A stretch of 64,000 bases of DNA from Limnephilus marmoratus. Lineage: Eukaryota > Arthropoda > Insecta > Trichoptera > Limnephilidae. The stretch is from assembly GCA_917880885.1 (NCBI GenBank), contig OU862919.1, positions 12,914,001 to 12,978,000 on the forward strand, given 5' to 3'. Below are positions 20,320-31,223 of this stretch, in pieces. Within the stretch, counting starts at the first letter, position 1. Every line of letters begins with the position of its first letter. Made by a program: the position numbers and the translations under genes. The notes beneath the pieces were generated by a model that worked only from the letters and a program-made list of their open reading frames with translations, ran no database searches and was not told the origin of the DNA.

Positions 20320-20870
20320 ATCAAATAACAATTATTTTTTTTTATTTTTTATTTATTTATCTATAATAAAATATATTTACAATGGTTTTATTTGTATGCC
20401 TGTCTCACTAGGGTATACCTGTGTCGAGACAGGCGTACAGGTATATAAATGAATATAGTAGTTACAAGGATATTTCAGGTAAAATACATATTATGAATAG
20501 AATTAAAACAGAAGGGTGATTGGAAGGGTGGTAAATCTTTTAAAGAGAGTTATTTTATAAATGTTGGAGATGGAGTAATGAAATAAATTCTGCCTAATCT
20601 ATTTATAGGTTAAATTTGACAGGGTTCCATTATTTTCATTTATTTTATATGGGTTAGGTTGTATGTGAATAGTTATTTCTGTCTATGTGTGATTTATTTT
20701 ACAGATATTTGTGATAGTGTGGCGTCCAATACTTATAATCCATTTTTTAATATCTTGTTTGAATTTTGTAAAGGATTCACTTTGTCTGATCGTAGTTGGT
20801 AGTGTATTGTATAGTTTGCAAGCTTCTGTTCCGTATAACATACGTGGAATCGCAATATTTCGGAAAATAC
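20320..20870 (-). mobile_element. LINE 3' end, minus strand
   Basis: On the minus strand 20683-20870 encodes the end of a LINE ORF2: KLYNTLPTTIRQSESFTKFK followed by QDIKKWI, the typical C-terminal Y-N-x-L-P-x-x-I-R block of jockey/CR1-type proteins. Downstream is a 3'UTR with a GCCTGTCTC..GAGACAGGC hairpin near 20400-20430, ending in A-rich (ATAAA)n sequence at about 20325-20360. Confidence 0.65.
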
Positions 20871-21390
20871 ACAACAAACTGATAAAATAAACATAATAAC
20901 TTTTGCTCATTAAAATCAAAGTAGGTAAATCGTCATTCTTGCTTAATACAATTCATTTTGCTCAATTAAGCATAGAAATTTGTTGACCTACTTTCGTTCT
21001 AATAACCTCGCCAGACCAATAATAATTAACTACTTTATCTGATATTATTTATTAAGTGCAATAGGCACTTACGGAAGTCATTTTCATTCGTGTTTTAGTT
21101 CACACAAAAATGGAGAATACGAGCGATGATTCATAATATAAAACAATATAATTATTCTTTTCAGCTAAAAATAATGATGACGGTAACTGTATGATTGGCT
21201 AATGCACTCCGTGACCTATGCAGCATTATCAACTTTAATTATTTATTAAAATGGGACGTGTGATTGACTAATGAACTGACTATACGAGAAAATAATAATT
21301 ATTACAATAATGCATACCATAATTGTATTGTGATATTTTTATTGTGTTTATGATTATTTTAAAAAAATACATTCGTGGGAAATCATTTAA
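20871..21390. other. Non-coding stretch, no gene seen
   Basis: AT-rich sequence between the LINE 3' end and the mariner. No supportable ORF, repeat boundary or RNA gene. Confidence 0.4.
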
Positions 21391-21392
21391 TA

Positions 21393-22334
21393 TTAGGTCC
21401 TTATACATATATGAAATTGGCGTTTTGTATGGGAGGAACATAAAGTCGATTTTTTTAATATAATAATATTTATTTAATCAAAGTATATACCATTGCTATC
21501 TATGCACTTTTGCCATCCCATAGGAAGTTCATCGATTTCTTTACAAAAAAAACCATTTGGACTGGAATCAATAAAATCTTTGAAGGCGGTTCGGACTGCC
21601 CCTTGAGTTGAATTTTTTCCCCTGCAAGAAGTTATCCAAATTTCGAAAAAAATAGTAATCTGTTGGGGCAAGGTCCGGAGAGTACGGTGGATGTCTTAGA
21701 CATTCCAATTGAAGCTCCTCTAATTTGGTAGCCGTCTGTTGTGCAGTGTGTGGTCTAGCGGTCAACGCGCGTTTGTTGATTTGCATCACTCAATTCGTGA
21801 GGTACTACCCACCTTTCAAGCTTTTTCACCTTCTCAATTTGCTTCAAGTGGATTAAAACAGTTTTATCACTAACACCGCAGCCTGCAGCTAACTCAGACG
21901 TGGTTTGCGATGGATCCGCTTCCACAATAGCCTTCAATTCTTCATTATCAACTTTAGTCTCGTCCACGGGGTTTGTTCTGCAGGTCGAAATTTCCAGAAC
22001 GAAAACGTTGGAACCAAAAACGCACTGTGTTTTCTTTTGCGGCACCGTCGCCATACACATCATTAATCCTTCGAGCCGTTTCTGCAGCACTGGTGCCACG
22101 GTGGAACTCGTACTCGTAAATAACGCGATATTTCAAGTTTTCCGTTTTGTAAAATAAGTGACGCAACGAAAAAAAACAATTAAGGAAAAAACAAATGAAT
22201 TATAATTTTTGAAACACAAATACATGAGTTAATAGCTGTATAAATTTGAATTTGGAATTCCTAACCAAAGAGAAGATATTTGAGATCAAAGTTGCCAGTA
22301 CGGCAAAATGCCAATTTCATATGTAAGGACCTAA
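21393..22334 (-). mobile_element. Internally deleted mariner element
   Basis: Inverted termini TTAGGTCCTTATACATATAT at the left and, inverted, TTAGGTCCTTACATATGAAA at the right, each flanked by TA (21391-21392, 22335-22336). Total length 942 bp, shorter than the roughly 1.3 kb usual for mariner elements. The transposase lies on the minus strand and is broken. Confidence 0.9.
21480..22166 (-). pseudogene. Mariner transposase, frameshifted and internally deleted
   Basis: The N-terminus (ATG at 22166) holds the first helix-turn-helix, with AAETARRINDVYGDGA and VRFWFQRFRSGNFDL. A frameshift near 21958 follows KPRGR; the next frame continues through DNEELKAIVEADPSQTTSEL and the second HTH to WVVPHELSDANQ. 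The sequence then jumps to a segment with HPPYSPDLAPTDYYFF, which contains the third catalytic Asp. The part carrying the first two catalytic residues is missing, so it cannot encode an active enzyme. The C-terminus ends near 21480. Confidence 0.85.
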
Positions 22335-22416
22335 TATGTAGATACGCACATTAACACAAAAATAACAAAAAAATGTAAGTAAAAGCCTTGAAATCAAAAT
22401 ATCAATCGCCATAGTT

Positions 22417-22793
22417 CAGGGGTCGGCAAACATTCAAGTGAGAAGGGCCAATTTGTCAAAGAAACAGGATAACAAATATATCAGAGAGCCACATTATAGG
22501 GGGGGGGGGGGGGGGGTGTAATCGTACTGTGGTAAATGTGGTGGAACGATAATTACGATTTGCTTTGTGTTATGACAATAAGAATGACACATTCTTCACA
22601 CTTCTGCCCATTTAAATGTTTCTATAAACAGACTCGCGCATAGATTTCTTATTAAATTAAAACCAGTTTTGTGTTCGGAATGCAAAAATATGGCTGGTTG
22701 AGTAAAGGTGACATTGCAATTGATGCCTGAAGTGCTGCAGACGCCTATGCAAAGAGCCGCGAATTCCGAATATAAGTCAGACATAAGACAATA
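22417..22793 (+). mobile_element. hAT-type left end, truncated
   Basis: Begins CAGGGGTCGGCAAAC and continues AGAAGGGCCAATTTGTC, a terminal and subterminal pattern typical of hAT elements. A 17-G run is at 22500. GCAAAGAGCCGCGAATTC near 22750 resembles the subterminal part of the other end, but the matching right terminus is missing; repeat family B begins at about 22794. Confidence 0.55.
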
Positions 22794-23260
22794 TGGGAGG
22801 TGGGTACGGGTACCGCCACTCCGGGAACCATTTATTGGATAATCAATACCTCTGCCATAGATCATCCCAAGTGGTTTGCTACGTTTGGTGACTTAGTAAG
22901 GGTGCTCGGGTTCATAGGGGTGAGGTTTTATCGGGTCTTGGCCGCGGATGCGTCCGCCCACCAACTGCGTGGCGGGCCGGATCGGGAGAGACCGGTTTAG
23001 GGGGACGTTTTGACATCTCCAGCAGGACTCTCTCGAACCGTCACCTTGCACCGTAGTGGGAGAGATGGATTCATAAGTCAGTCACTCCTGGACAAACTGA
23101 TCCCCAGATACCAACCCTTCCCCTCATACTCCTTTCTTTGACAGAACTTCCTATCCTTTTTTTCCTAAAAAGACCCTCCAAACAGAATCCCCATAGATGA
23201 CATAGGCCCTGAGGGACATCATTTTCCCCCGGGCTTCCAGTGTAGATGTAATGTTAAAAT
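22794..23260 (+). repeat. Dispersed repeat family B, longest copy
   Basis: Starts GGGAGGTGGGTACGGGTACC (similar start at 53070) and includes GTGGCGGGCCGGATCGGGAG, TCACTCCTGGACAAACTGAT and GATGACATAGGCCCTGAGGG. Shorter copies are at 497-748, 32735-32790, 45745-45880 and 53066-53130. It is GC-richer than its surroundings and has no long ORF. Confidence 0.65.
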
Positions 23261-23477
23261 TTTTTTTCCAAAAAATAATCTGAGTTGAGTAAGCAATTAC
23301 ATCTAAAATGTACCCCTTTTCTAATGATCAGATTACTCATAGACACTACCAATTCAATTATAATGCCGAAAAACTTATGAGAAACTTACAGAAAACATAA
23401 AAATGTTTTTAATTAAATGAAGACAATATTAGCGAAACTCAATCAAAATCTGAGACAGAAAAATCAGAAAAGATATT

Positions 23478-23549
23478 GGCTCCGCTGGGACTCGAACCCA
23501 GAACCCTTTTCTTACATGGAAACGGCTCTACCGATTAAGCTACGGAACC
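23478..23549 (-). tRNA. tRNA-Thr-like sequence (anticodon reads TGT), left arm
   Basis: Reverse complement of the copy at 23717-23788. Acceptor GGTTCCG pairs with CGGAGCC (one G-U). The T arm CTGGG-TTCGAGT-CCCAG is perfect. The D arm is GCT..AGC. The anticodon stem has a mismatch and the loop CATGTAA has A where U33 is expected, so a functional tRNA is doubtful; a tRNA-derived repeat is the alternative. The T arm and acceptor resemble eukaryotic tRNA-Thr. Confidence 0.5.
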
Positions 23550-23716
23550 CCATATTAATTTATCCAGACACTATCTAGATTGCATTTAGTTCGAGTTGAA
23601 TCTTGTAATCATATATAAAGATAGCAGCCAATAATATGTGCGTTAAGTAAGTGAAGATAATGTTGGTAGTTCTTAGTCGAAGTATGATACAGTTAAAAGT
23701 GACCGAATTAATATGG

Positions 23717-23788
23717 GGTTCCGTAGCTTAATCGGTAGAGCCGTTTCCATGTAAGAAAAGGGTTCTGGGTTCGAGTCCCAGCGGAGCC
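23717..23788 (+). tRNA. tRNA-Thr-like sequence (anticodon reads TGT), right arm
   Basis: Cloverleaf as described for the left-arm copy: 7-bp acceptor stem, A-box-like TAGCTTAATCGGTAGAG, perfect B box GGTTCGAGTCC. No CCA is encoded, as expected in eukaryotes. Downstream, TTTT near 23794 could act as a pol III terminator. The loop defect (A at position 33) makes pseudogene status as likely as function. Confidence 0.5.
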
Positions 23789-23860
23789 AATATCTTTTCA
23801 GATTTTTCTGTCTCAGATTTTGATTGAGTTTCGCTAATATTGTCTTCATTTAATTAAATA

Positions 23861-24212
23861 TTATAATTTGAGATTTTACTCATAAAAGTTTAAAAAATTA
23901 ATAATAAATAAAAATGATTATGTTTTCTGGGTCACTAGTAAGATATTTCAAAATGTCAAACTAATTGTACCGGACCATTATGGCTCCCGGTGTTATTTTT
24001 ATAGCATATTTAATATGTAAATCACAGTAACGTTTAAACAATGTTTGATTTATGGTGAGCATTAGAATTTTGCTTTCCTCAGTATCTCAAAACTTAGCAT
24101 TTGGAGATGTCTGGGTAATCAACTGGACAATCGATATGTATGTTCAAAAATACAAAATATCAGTTGGTAGGTAAACACTGAAGAGATAAACTAATAGAAG
24201 TGTATGTGCGTG
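23861..24212. other. Non-coding stretch, no gene seen
   Basis: AT-rich sequence, no supportable feature. Confidence 0.4.
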
Positions 24213-24220
24213 TCTGTGTA

Positions 24221-25083
24221 CAGTACCGGATTATCCCTAAGGCAGAGTAGGCAACTGCCTAGGGGCCCCGCATCGGCTAGGGGCCCCGCGTCCCGAGAAA
24301 AAATTACTTGCTTCAATTAGTGAGCAACGAAGTTCCGGAAAAAGTCAGCTTTCAAGATGTTTTAATTATTTTTTTTAGGAACATTTATAGGTTAATAACA
24401 TTAGGTACACGCATTAAAGAAACAATAAAATCATAATAATTACGTTAAAACCCAATAAATAACTAGTGTTCACATCATGCACAATAAATAAAAGTCTATA
24501 ATTAAAACAAATATACCCATAGTTGTTTTTTACTTTTCTTTCTTTCTATTTGTTGCAACATTACTTAGTTTCTGAAGTGATTGAAGGTGCCGTGTGTGGT
24601 TTATATTTTGGCATTTGTTTTGTTTAATTTTTTGCTTTTATTTCTAATCATATGTTTAAAATATAAATAAACTTCAGTATGTACTACATAGATATGTAGT
24701 ACATATTTAGATGCTTGCTAAAATTCTTCGGGGAAGGTGGTCTGGAAGAGATCACTTTAGTGACAAGACGGCTCATTGTAATGTTTTTTTTTTAATAAAA
24801 TATATTTTCTTTTCCATGTATGTGTCCTTTTATATGCAATAAAAGGTTATTGTATTCGTTTTTTTATTGAATGGGTTGATGGCGTACCTTTCGTAATGTA
24901 GTAAAAGAACAGATTAATTATTAATAAAATGCGGCAAAGTTGAATGAAACCCCCCCCCCCCATGTTAAGGATTTGATCAAGGGAACAAGGAGGCGTTTGG
25001 AAGCCCCTTCAACCCCCCCCCCCCCCCCCCCGCCGTTAGTCCACCATTGATAAAGGGGCCCCGACATGGTTAATCCGGCCCTG
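24221..25083. mobile_element. Non-autonomous hAT element, 863 bp, 8-bp TSD
   Basis: Exact 8-bp TSD TCTGTGTA at 24213-24220 and 25084-25091. Termini CAGTACCGGATTATCCCTAA and, inverted, CAGGGCCGGATTAACCATGT. Subterminal GGGGCCCC blocks occur at both ends. It contains a LINE 3' fragment (24375-24512, minus) and C-runs at 24950 and 25013-25031. No transposase. Confidence 0.9.
24375..24512 (-). mobile_element. LINE 3'-end fragment of the 13-kb LINE family
   Basis: On the minus strand it reads AATTATAGACTTTTATTTAT, TGCATGATGTGAACA, TTATTGGGTTT and ATTAACCTATAAATGTTCC, matching 16640-16770 of the LINE 3'UTR. Inserted inside the hAT element. Confidence 0.7.
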
Positions 25084-25171
25084 TCTGTGTACCCGAAGTA
25101 AGGTAAATTCTCTGTTACTTCGGACGAAATTGATCAAACGGTTTCATACTAACTCAGAATCAAGTCAACTC

Positions 25172-26084
25172 CAGTGGCGGGCCGTGAGTTTTCAGTGAGC
25201 TAGAGTGCTAAGATTGAAAAATACGACGTTATTGATGTTGTAGCTGAAAACGATTTTTTTTTATTTCAATTTTTTGTATGAAGATATACTGAAATGTGGA
25301 TGCGTCCCATCCAAATTTCAGTGGAAAACTGAAAATCCTAATACAAAATGTTGAAATTTAAAAAAAAAAAAATATTTTTTAGCTAAAAAAACATCAATAA
25401 CGTCCATAGACATATGAATATATACGGACCTGCCGTAAGCGAAAAAAGCGTGTTATTTCCCCCTCCCCATACCGGTTCCATGGAGCCGGCTGGGCTTACG
25501 AGAGCCTCGCTTGAATCTAAAAAATGTGACGTCATCATTCTTATCCTGACCAGCGTCGAGCTCACATCGTACATTTTACGAAATAACACGGCAAAAATGA
25601 TAGCTTGTGCTATACAAATATGCCGATCTTAACGAATGTGGGCGGTTTTCCAGGGAGCTCGTCGCTGGTTACAGGGGTAAGTAAATTATGAAACATTTGT
25701 AAAAGTGTCTTAACTAAATACGGCAACAAAATATTCGTCTGTGAAAAGTGGCGAACTTTACTTTGCCGCATTTGGACTTCGCAAATATGTTAATAACGTG
25801 GCGAGCAATTCGCGCCACGTTATTTTTTTAATGTAAAAAGGTCTATTCATTCAAAAGCAGATTTTGCTTTTAAGAACTAAATGGTGATATTATAATGCGA
25901 GATGCCTATATACTGTCAGATTAATTTTTTAACGAATCAAGTCATCTTTCCCCTCTTCGCCACCCATAATTTGGTTTTACCCCTCATCTGCATCTTCTCG
26001 TCTATTAAATTTGGATGTCTATGATAACGTCGTATTTTTCAATCTTAGCGCTCTAACTCACTGAAAACTCACGGACCGCCACTG
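25172..26084. mobile_element. Long-TIR element starting CAGTGGCGG, with CTC target duplication
   Basis: Left TIR CAGTGGCGGGCCGTGAGTTT and inverted right TIR CAGTGGCGGTCCGTGAGTTT stay alike for about 65 bp. CTC precedes (25169-25171) and follows (26085-26087); the uninterrupted family E sequence near 40540 contains a single CTC, supporting a 3-bp TSD. Truncated relatives are at 56305-56400 and 62944. The superfamily is undecided. Confidence 0.7.
25405..26023. mobile_element. P-type MITE, 619 bp, 8-bp TSD
   Basis: Exact TSD ATAACGTC at 25397-25404 and 26024-26031. Termini CATAGACAT and ATGTCTATG. Shares its left half with 16871-17100 and its right half with 19030-19455, and keeps a THAP-like start at about 25597 (MIACAIQICRS, then stop). 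It is therefore an internal-deletion derivative of the P-type element. Confidence 0.85.
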
Positions 26085-26243
26085 CTCAACACCTCTTTGA
26101 AAATCATCAAAAGCTAAAAAAAATATATTGAAAAATATCCCAAAACCTAAACTAACGCAACCACGTTTTTATATATTATTTTCATCACTTTTAATGACTT
26201 TTCAAAGGAGGTGTTGAGTTGATTTCTTCTGAGTTGTCCGATC

Positions 26244-26860
26244 AGTCACTGATCAAACATGTTCAAATATCGAAATTCTGTTTTGAACAGATTATCAATT
26301 GGATTGTTCTGCTTGGCTAAACTAGAGACATGTATATACAAATTGGCAATATACACGATGCATTTTCACTAGACTGATTTCTTCATTCAAATCCACAATA
26401 ACCTCCCAGTTTCCAAAAAAAACGTGAAAGTCTAAAATTGTACCATTTCAAACGCCTCAAATATTAATAACTCCTTTTGTGAATCCGCCGCAAGACTTTT
26501 TTCAATGGCATCATTCCATTTTAAGACATACGGAAATGCATCATATCATAACTATTTTTAGAAGAAAGTATGTCGTAATGTCATATGAATAAGATAAGGA
26601 GAGGGAAACTTAAAAAGTCAGTTCCTAATAGGTACATATTTATTTAAATTTACCGATTGATATTTATAAGCAGATATCTAATACATAACCAGTGGGATTG
26701 AGGACAATATTGTACTTTATAATACTATGTACGCAATTACAGGATATTATAAAACAGGAAATTAATAATAAATGAGGATAGGAAATATAGGAAATACTTC
26801 AAGTGAGGTTCAATACAGAATTTTTGCCAATGTTGTAACTTTTGCTGGAATTGATAAAAA
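26244..26860. other. Non-coding stretch, no gene seen
   Basis: AT-rich sequence with no supportable ORF or repeat boundary. Confidence 0.4.
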
Positions 26861-26862
26861 AA

Positions 26863-27227
26863 TATGTACTTCCAACGTACGTGACTTACTTTAACCAGTG
26901 ATTCCTGACATTATTTGGAGTAAAAAATGTAAATGAAATTTTGGTCTCCGGTGACTTTTTGGAAGACTTTTTTTTTTCAAAATTTATTTCTTCAAAATCA
27001 AACAATTTTTTTTTCTTCTGCATGTCGTCACTGGTCACTCAGGCGAGTAACCGACCAACCCCTAACCCCGCCTCCAACTGTCCAACACCTACCATTTTTT
27101 ATGTTTTTGTAGAAAAAAAAAAACACCAAAAATGTCACCGGAGACCAAAATTTTATTCACATTTTTTACTCCAAATAATGTCAGGAATCATTGGTTAAAA
27201 AAAGTCAAGTACGTCCCTTAACACCCT
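26863..27227. mobile_element. MITE, family F (ends TTAACCA..GATTCCTGA), copy 1
   Basis: Inverted arms of about 90 bp: TTTAACCAGTGATTCCTGAC, then TTTGGAGTAAAAAATGTAAA and TTTTGGTCTCCGGTGAC, repeated inverted at 27130-27227. The right terminus reads (inverted) TACAGGGTGTTAAGGGACGT. Related copies are at 33282-33640 and, partial, 17730-17800. Confidence 0.7.
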
Positions 27228-27379
27228 GTATATTATGTAGTTAAATTATAATTCATTAATGAGGGAGGAATTGCAAAGGATACATAGTAGAGGTAGGGGA
27301 CAGCAGACGTAAATTCGTAAAAGCTAACTGTATGTGCTTGCTCCCGCGTCCGAAAACCTTCTGATATATTAGTTCACGC

Positions 27380-27492
27380 ACCAGACGGAAAAACAAAAAC
27401 ATTGTGTGTCTAAAAGCACTTCAAGAAACAGAATTAAAACACAACACTCTCTTTCTTCGAGTGGCAAGCAACGCATGCCGGGTAGTTGCTAG
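27380..27492 (+). mobile_element. Helitron 3' end
   Basis: Ends with a hairpin GGCA-agcaacgca-TGCC, then GGGTAGTTGCTAG and T. This is nearly identical to the 3' end of the Helitron at 35643-36034. The 5' end could not be located, so the start given is nominal. Confidence 0.55.
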
Positions 27493-29555
27493 TAAAAAAT
27501 AAAAATAGAATACAACTAGCGCAGAACCGTGAAAAATAACTAATTGTAGGAAAAATAATAAAATTAATTAATTGTAGAATTTGAGAAGCTAAAAGTATTT
27601 GCCTCAGGATCTTGGCCTTTCAAAAGAAGAAATTTACCTTTCGAATGTCGGTTAACTTTAAAATTTCGACATTCATAAAGCATCTGTCAAATATTTAAAC
27701 AAAAGAAATACACATTTATAATAAAGAATTTTAAATTAATTAGGATCGACATGGAAGTAATTTACGAATATCAATTTATTTCTTCAATAATTGCAATATC
27801 ACTTTGTGGCGTAATTTTAATTATTTAATTTGAAAACAAATGACTTCTGTACTCTTCTGTACTCGTACCTACGAGTATATGTCGTAGACCGATACGATTT
27901 TACGATTGACCTGCGATATATACTATACACACCACTTATTAATAAGGCAAATAATGTAGGTACTCATGCAATAAATTAATCGAAGGTTTATTTTAGTCAA
28001 GTGGTTGACGAAAAGCCTATTTACTTTACAGTTAACTATAGGTGAACTGAATAGTGTTACTTGCGTAATAAAATCATGTAGATAGGCGTGTGCACATAAA
28101 TATACCAAACCACCCACCGTGTGCACATTAACACACATCGAACAAAATATATTTGAACACGTAAACAATATTCATTTAAATATATTAGTAGGTACCTACT
28201 TTCTGCTTTATAATAAATCAATACGACGATGGATACGATATTTTCCAGCATGAAAAGAATTTATATTACCACGAATATATATAAATTAACAAGAACGAAT
28301 TAAAAACGGTAGGCACCTATAACACAAAAGGGGGTTTGAAGTTGTTCGAAAGAATTTATATTACCACGAATATTTAATAAAAAGAAACTAAAAGTTTATC
28401 AAGAATGAATTACGTCTGAGAGTTATCTTGTTAAAATAAATTATTGTCAAACGTAGCGTAAACCGTTAAGATTAAGTTTACGTACTACTTTTTAAATTGA
28501 GATAAGGGAGAACAATTTTTAACAGTTTAAAGGCTTCAAGTGGGTATATTATTTTTCTGGAGTATATAACATCGATGAAGATATAAAATCAACCTTTGCT
28601 ATAAAAATACAGATTTTTTAATCGTCGTTCGAAATATCACAAATATTCCAAATTTGAACCGTCTGCTTCAAGTAAGCTAAAAAATGGCAGCTTTCTCGTT
28701 AACTTTATGAGATGGTTTTATTAATATTCTTCAATGCCGGTACAAATTGTATGATACAATCTACAATATCTACACGGAGAAATAAAATCTCTGAAAATTA
28801 AAATATAATTATTGTTTATTTTCATTGCAGCTTTACGTCATCTAAAAGACGTTTAAAATCGCGTACAAACGAGTTTCTTACACGCCTTTGATTTTGCTTT
28901 GATTGCATTCGAAGCGTCAAGTTATTTATTTTGAATGTCAAAGAGATGTTGTTTGAGAAAAAATATATAAAAGTAATTAAATAGTCATATTCTTAGCAAC
29001 GGATTTTTAAAACTCAAGGCAATTTACATTTCATAAATAAAACACAAATTTTGTCATTAAAATATAATAAGGGCCGTCTGTTTGAACAGAAAGCAAAATC
29101 GTGTACTAAATTAAAATTTTAACCGTCAGTTAAAGTAAAAGGGATGTTTATAGTCGCCAGTCTAAAAAGGAGAATATTCATCGAAATTGTGTGAAAAAAC
29201 GTACCTCATTATTTTTTGGAGCGGCCACACTGAAATTTTAATTTATGTGTTTTGTTTTGCATCGCGTTGTAGGATCTAGTATAATACGGAATGTTGCCTT
29301 TTTAACTAATAGACCATTAAATATATTACATTATTTGTCGGAAGCACCAATCTTAAAATATAAATTCTCGTCAAAATAAAAGTACATACTTCGAATTATT
29401 AGGTTGAGATTCAAACTACGAAAGCTGCATGTCGTCATAATTTAGATATACATCCCAGGTTTTGAATGGTTTGTTTGGCAAAGCAGGATTTGTCTAGCGG
29501 GTATGTGTAATTTTCTAATACATTTCTTTCCATGTTCTGCTGTTATAAATGCAGG
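27493..29555. other. Two-kilobase AT-rich stretch without a recognisable gene
   Basis: A short duplication (GAATTTATATTACCACGAATAT at 28258 and 28352, about 22 bp) is visible. ORFs at 27923-28251 overlap each other and have no motifs. No RNA gene or transposon terminus was recognised. Confidence 0.4.
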
Positions 29556-29557
29556 TA

Positions 29558-30200
29558 TAGTCTGTCAAAAAAGAGTAGAAAATATAAAACTGGAACTACT
29601 AAATTTGTAGACTGGCAACACCAATTTAACTGACACAGAATGTACACAGTAAACAACATTTAAAAAAAAAACATTTTTTCTTCATGACATAAATTTGATT
29701 AAAAGGTGATTTATAAAGCGATCTGCTTTAATTTAATTTAACATAACTTTGAATTTAACAATAGATAGAAAGGAAGAATCACTAATGGTGAGTTTAGTTA
29801 TACTACTTTTAGATCTGAATGAGTTAAATATATTCAGATCTAAAATTAGAGACATGATCGAAAGCCCAGGCAATGCTAGGTACTTTATCTAGTATTAAAT
29901 AAATATCAGCAATTTCTAAACTGTGCTTTATATTTTATTACATTATAGTTAAACTTCATTATGTTAACAGAAAATTTCAAAGGTATAACAATAATATACC
30001 TATATGCAATTCTAATTTTGAGATCGGCGAGTATCTATACTGCAATGAAAAAATATTTTTTCCACTATTATGCCTTTTTAATTTTTTATAAAAATGTAGG
30101 TTACACGGCTTTACTTTAACACCATGAGTTATGTGTTGAGTATTGCCATTTGATCAACAGTGGCGCCCTCATATATTTTCTACTCTTATTTGACAAACTG
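29558..30200. mobile_element. Tc1/mariner-type MITE, family G, copy 1
   Basis: Termini TAGTCTGTCAAAAAAGAGTA and (inverted) CAGTTTGTCAAATAAGAGTA flanked by TA (29556-29557, 30201-30202). Internal landmarks include GGCAACACCAATTTAACTG and, at the other end, GCCATTTGATCAACAGTGGC. The same element occurs at 32331-33274 and, inverted, 36055-36725. Confidence 0.85.
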
Positions 30201-30460
30201 TACAAACTTGTCAATAATGCATTCACTTAATAACGTGAATAAATTATTGTTTTACATGGCAATAATATTTTTTCTATGATTGGCAGCATTGATTGATTGT
30301 CTATGAAATGTTAATTAAAAACGATAAATATAAAAATGGCGTATCCGCGTAAGTGAATTAATTTTAACAAAATTAAAATGTTAAATGCATATTTTTTCAT
30401 GTTTTTTTGTCTCCCCCGACATAAATACTCACTTTTCGTAATAATAAAGCTAAATCTAAC

Positions 30461-30666
30461 TATATTAAATGAAAAAACACACTTTGTAAAACACCACTTT
30501 TATTGGAATTAATATTTAACATAAGCCCTGATGAAGCTTGAGCTAAGCTAAACCTGGTTGGCTGTTAAATATTAATTCCAATAAAAAGTGGTGTTTCACA
30601 AAGTGTGTTTTTTTTTTCATTTAATATATAATGTCACACCACAAAGTGTTTGCTTCTTCGATAAAA
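30461..30666. mobile_element. Fold-back element with hammerhead-like core, 11-bp TSD
   Basis: Exact 11-bp direct repeats CTAAATCTAAC (30450-30460 and 30667-30677). An inverted repeat spans 30461-30629. The plus strand reads stem I AATATTTAACA..GCC / GGCTGTTAAATATT, CTGATGA (30528-30534), stem II AGCTT-GAGCT-AAGC, then TAAA where GAAA is expected, then CC-T-GGTT. The G-to-T change in the GAAA box should inactivate cleavage. Confidence 0.7.
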
Positions 30667-30677
30667 CTAAATCTAAC

Positions 30678-31215
30678 TGTTTGAATAAAAAATATTCCAT
30701 ATTGGCGGGTAAGCGGTTCAATGCATAAATAATAAAAATATAATTTACTTTCCAACAGTTCTAATATTTTCTTGAATTTGATGTGTCACAAATTTTACGA
30801 GATCTTTCGATATGTGATACCGCTCCAAAAATTAGGGATCGTCCCAAATAACCATATATTATTAACAAGGGATCGAAACGTTCTTGGTTTTCGCTGCAAG
30901 ACATATTGGATGAAGAATTCATCGTCACTAACATCTTCCATATGCAATATTCAAGCGATTTCATACTTTACCTTCAACAGAACTGTCAAATATTTCAAAA
31001 TGGCGGAGTAAATCTAGAGAAACTATTGGTTTTCGGAAAGTAAAGGCAAAAGTTAAAAGTGACAAAACAGGCGGTTAAATTGATTCCAAAATGTATTTTG
31101 GTGAAATTTTACTTTACTATTAATTTCTTTTACTCAACAAGCGTTATATTAGATGGCCCTAAAATTCAAAATAGAGGATAGAATGACAAATATTTTCTGA
31201 TTTACTAAATATTCT
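30678..31215. other. Non-coding stretch, no gene seen
   Basis: AT-rich sequence; short ORFs on both strands at 30761-31011 overlap and lack motifs. Confidence 0.4.
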
Positions 31216-31223
31216 AATATACA

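Larger units (their letters stand above)
23408..23860. repeat. Inverted repeat with near-identical 150-bp arms carrying tRNA-like genes
   Basis: Arms 23408-23560 and 23706-23860 are complementary with only one mismatch seen by eye; the spacer is about 145 bp. Each arm contains a complete tRNA-like sequence pointing inward to outward (minus at left, plus at right) plus about 75 bp of flank. Such similarity indicates recent duplication or gene conversion. Confidence 0.9.
25150..26243. mobile_element. Inverted-repeat element, family E, short copy with two nested insertions
   Basis: Left end AACTCAGAATCAAGTCAACT, right end (inverted) AACTCAGAAGAAATCAACTC then AACACCTCCTTTGAAAAG. The same termini bound the 3.1-kb element at 37462-40583. 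It is split by the element 25172-26084. Precise outer ends were not fixed. Confidence 0.55.

Noticed and set aside
22500..22516. Run of 17 G as a regulatory quadruplex
   Set aside because: Single homopolymer inside a truncated hAT-type end; similar runs are scattered through the transposons here and nothing ties this one to a gene.
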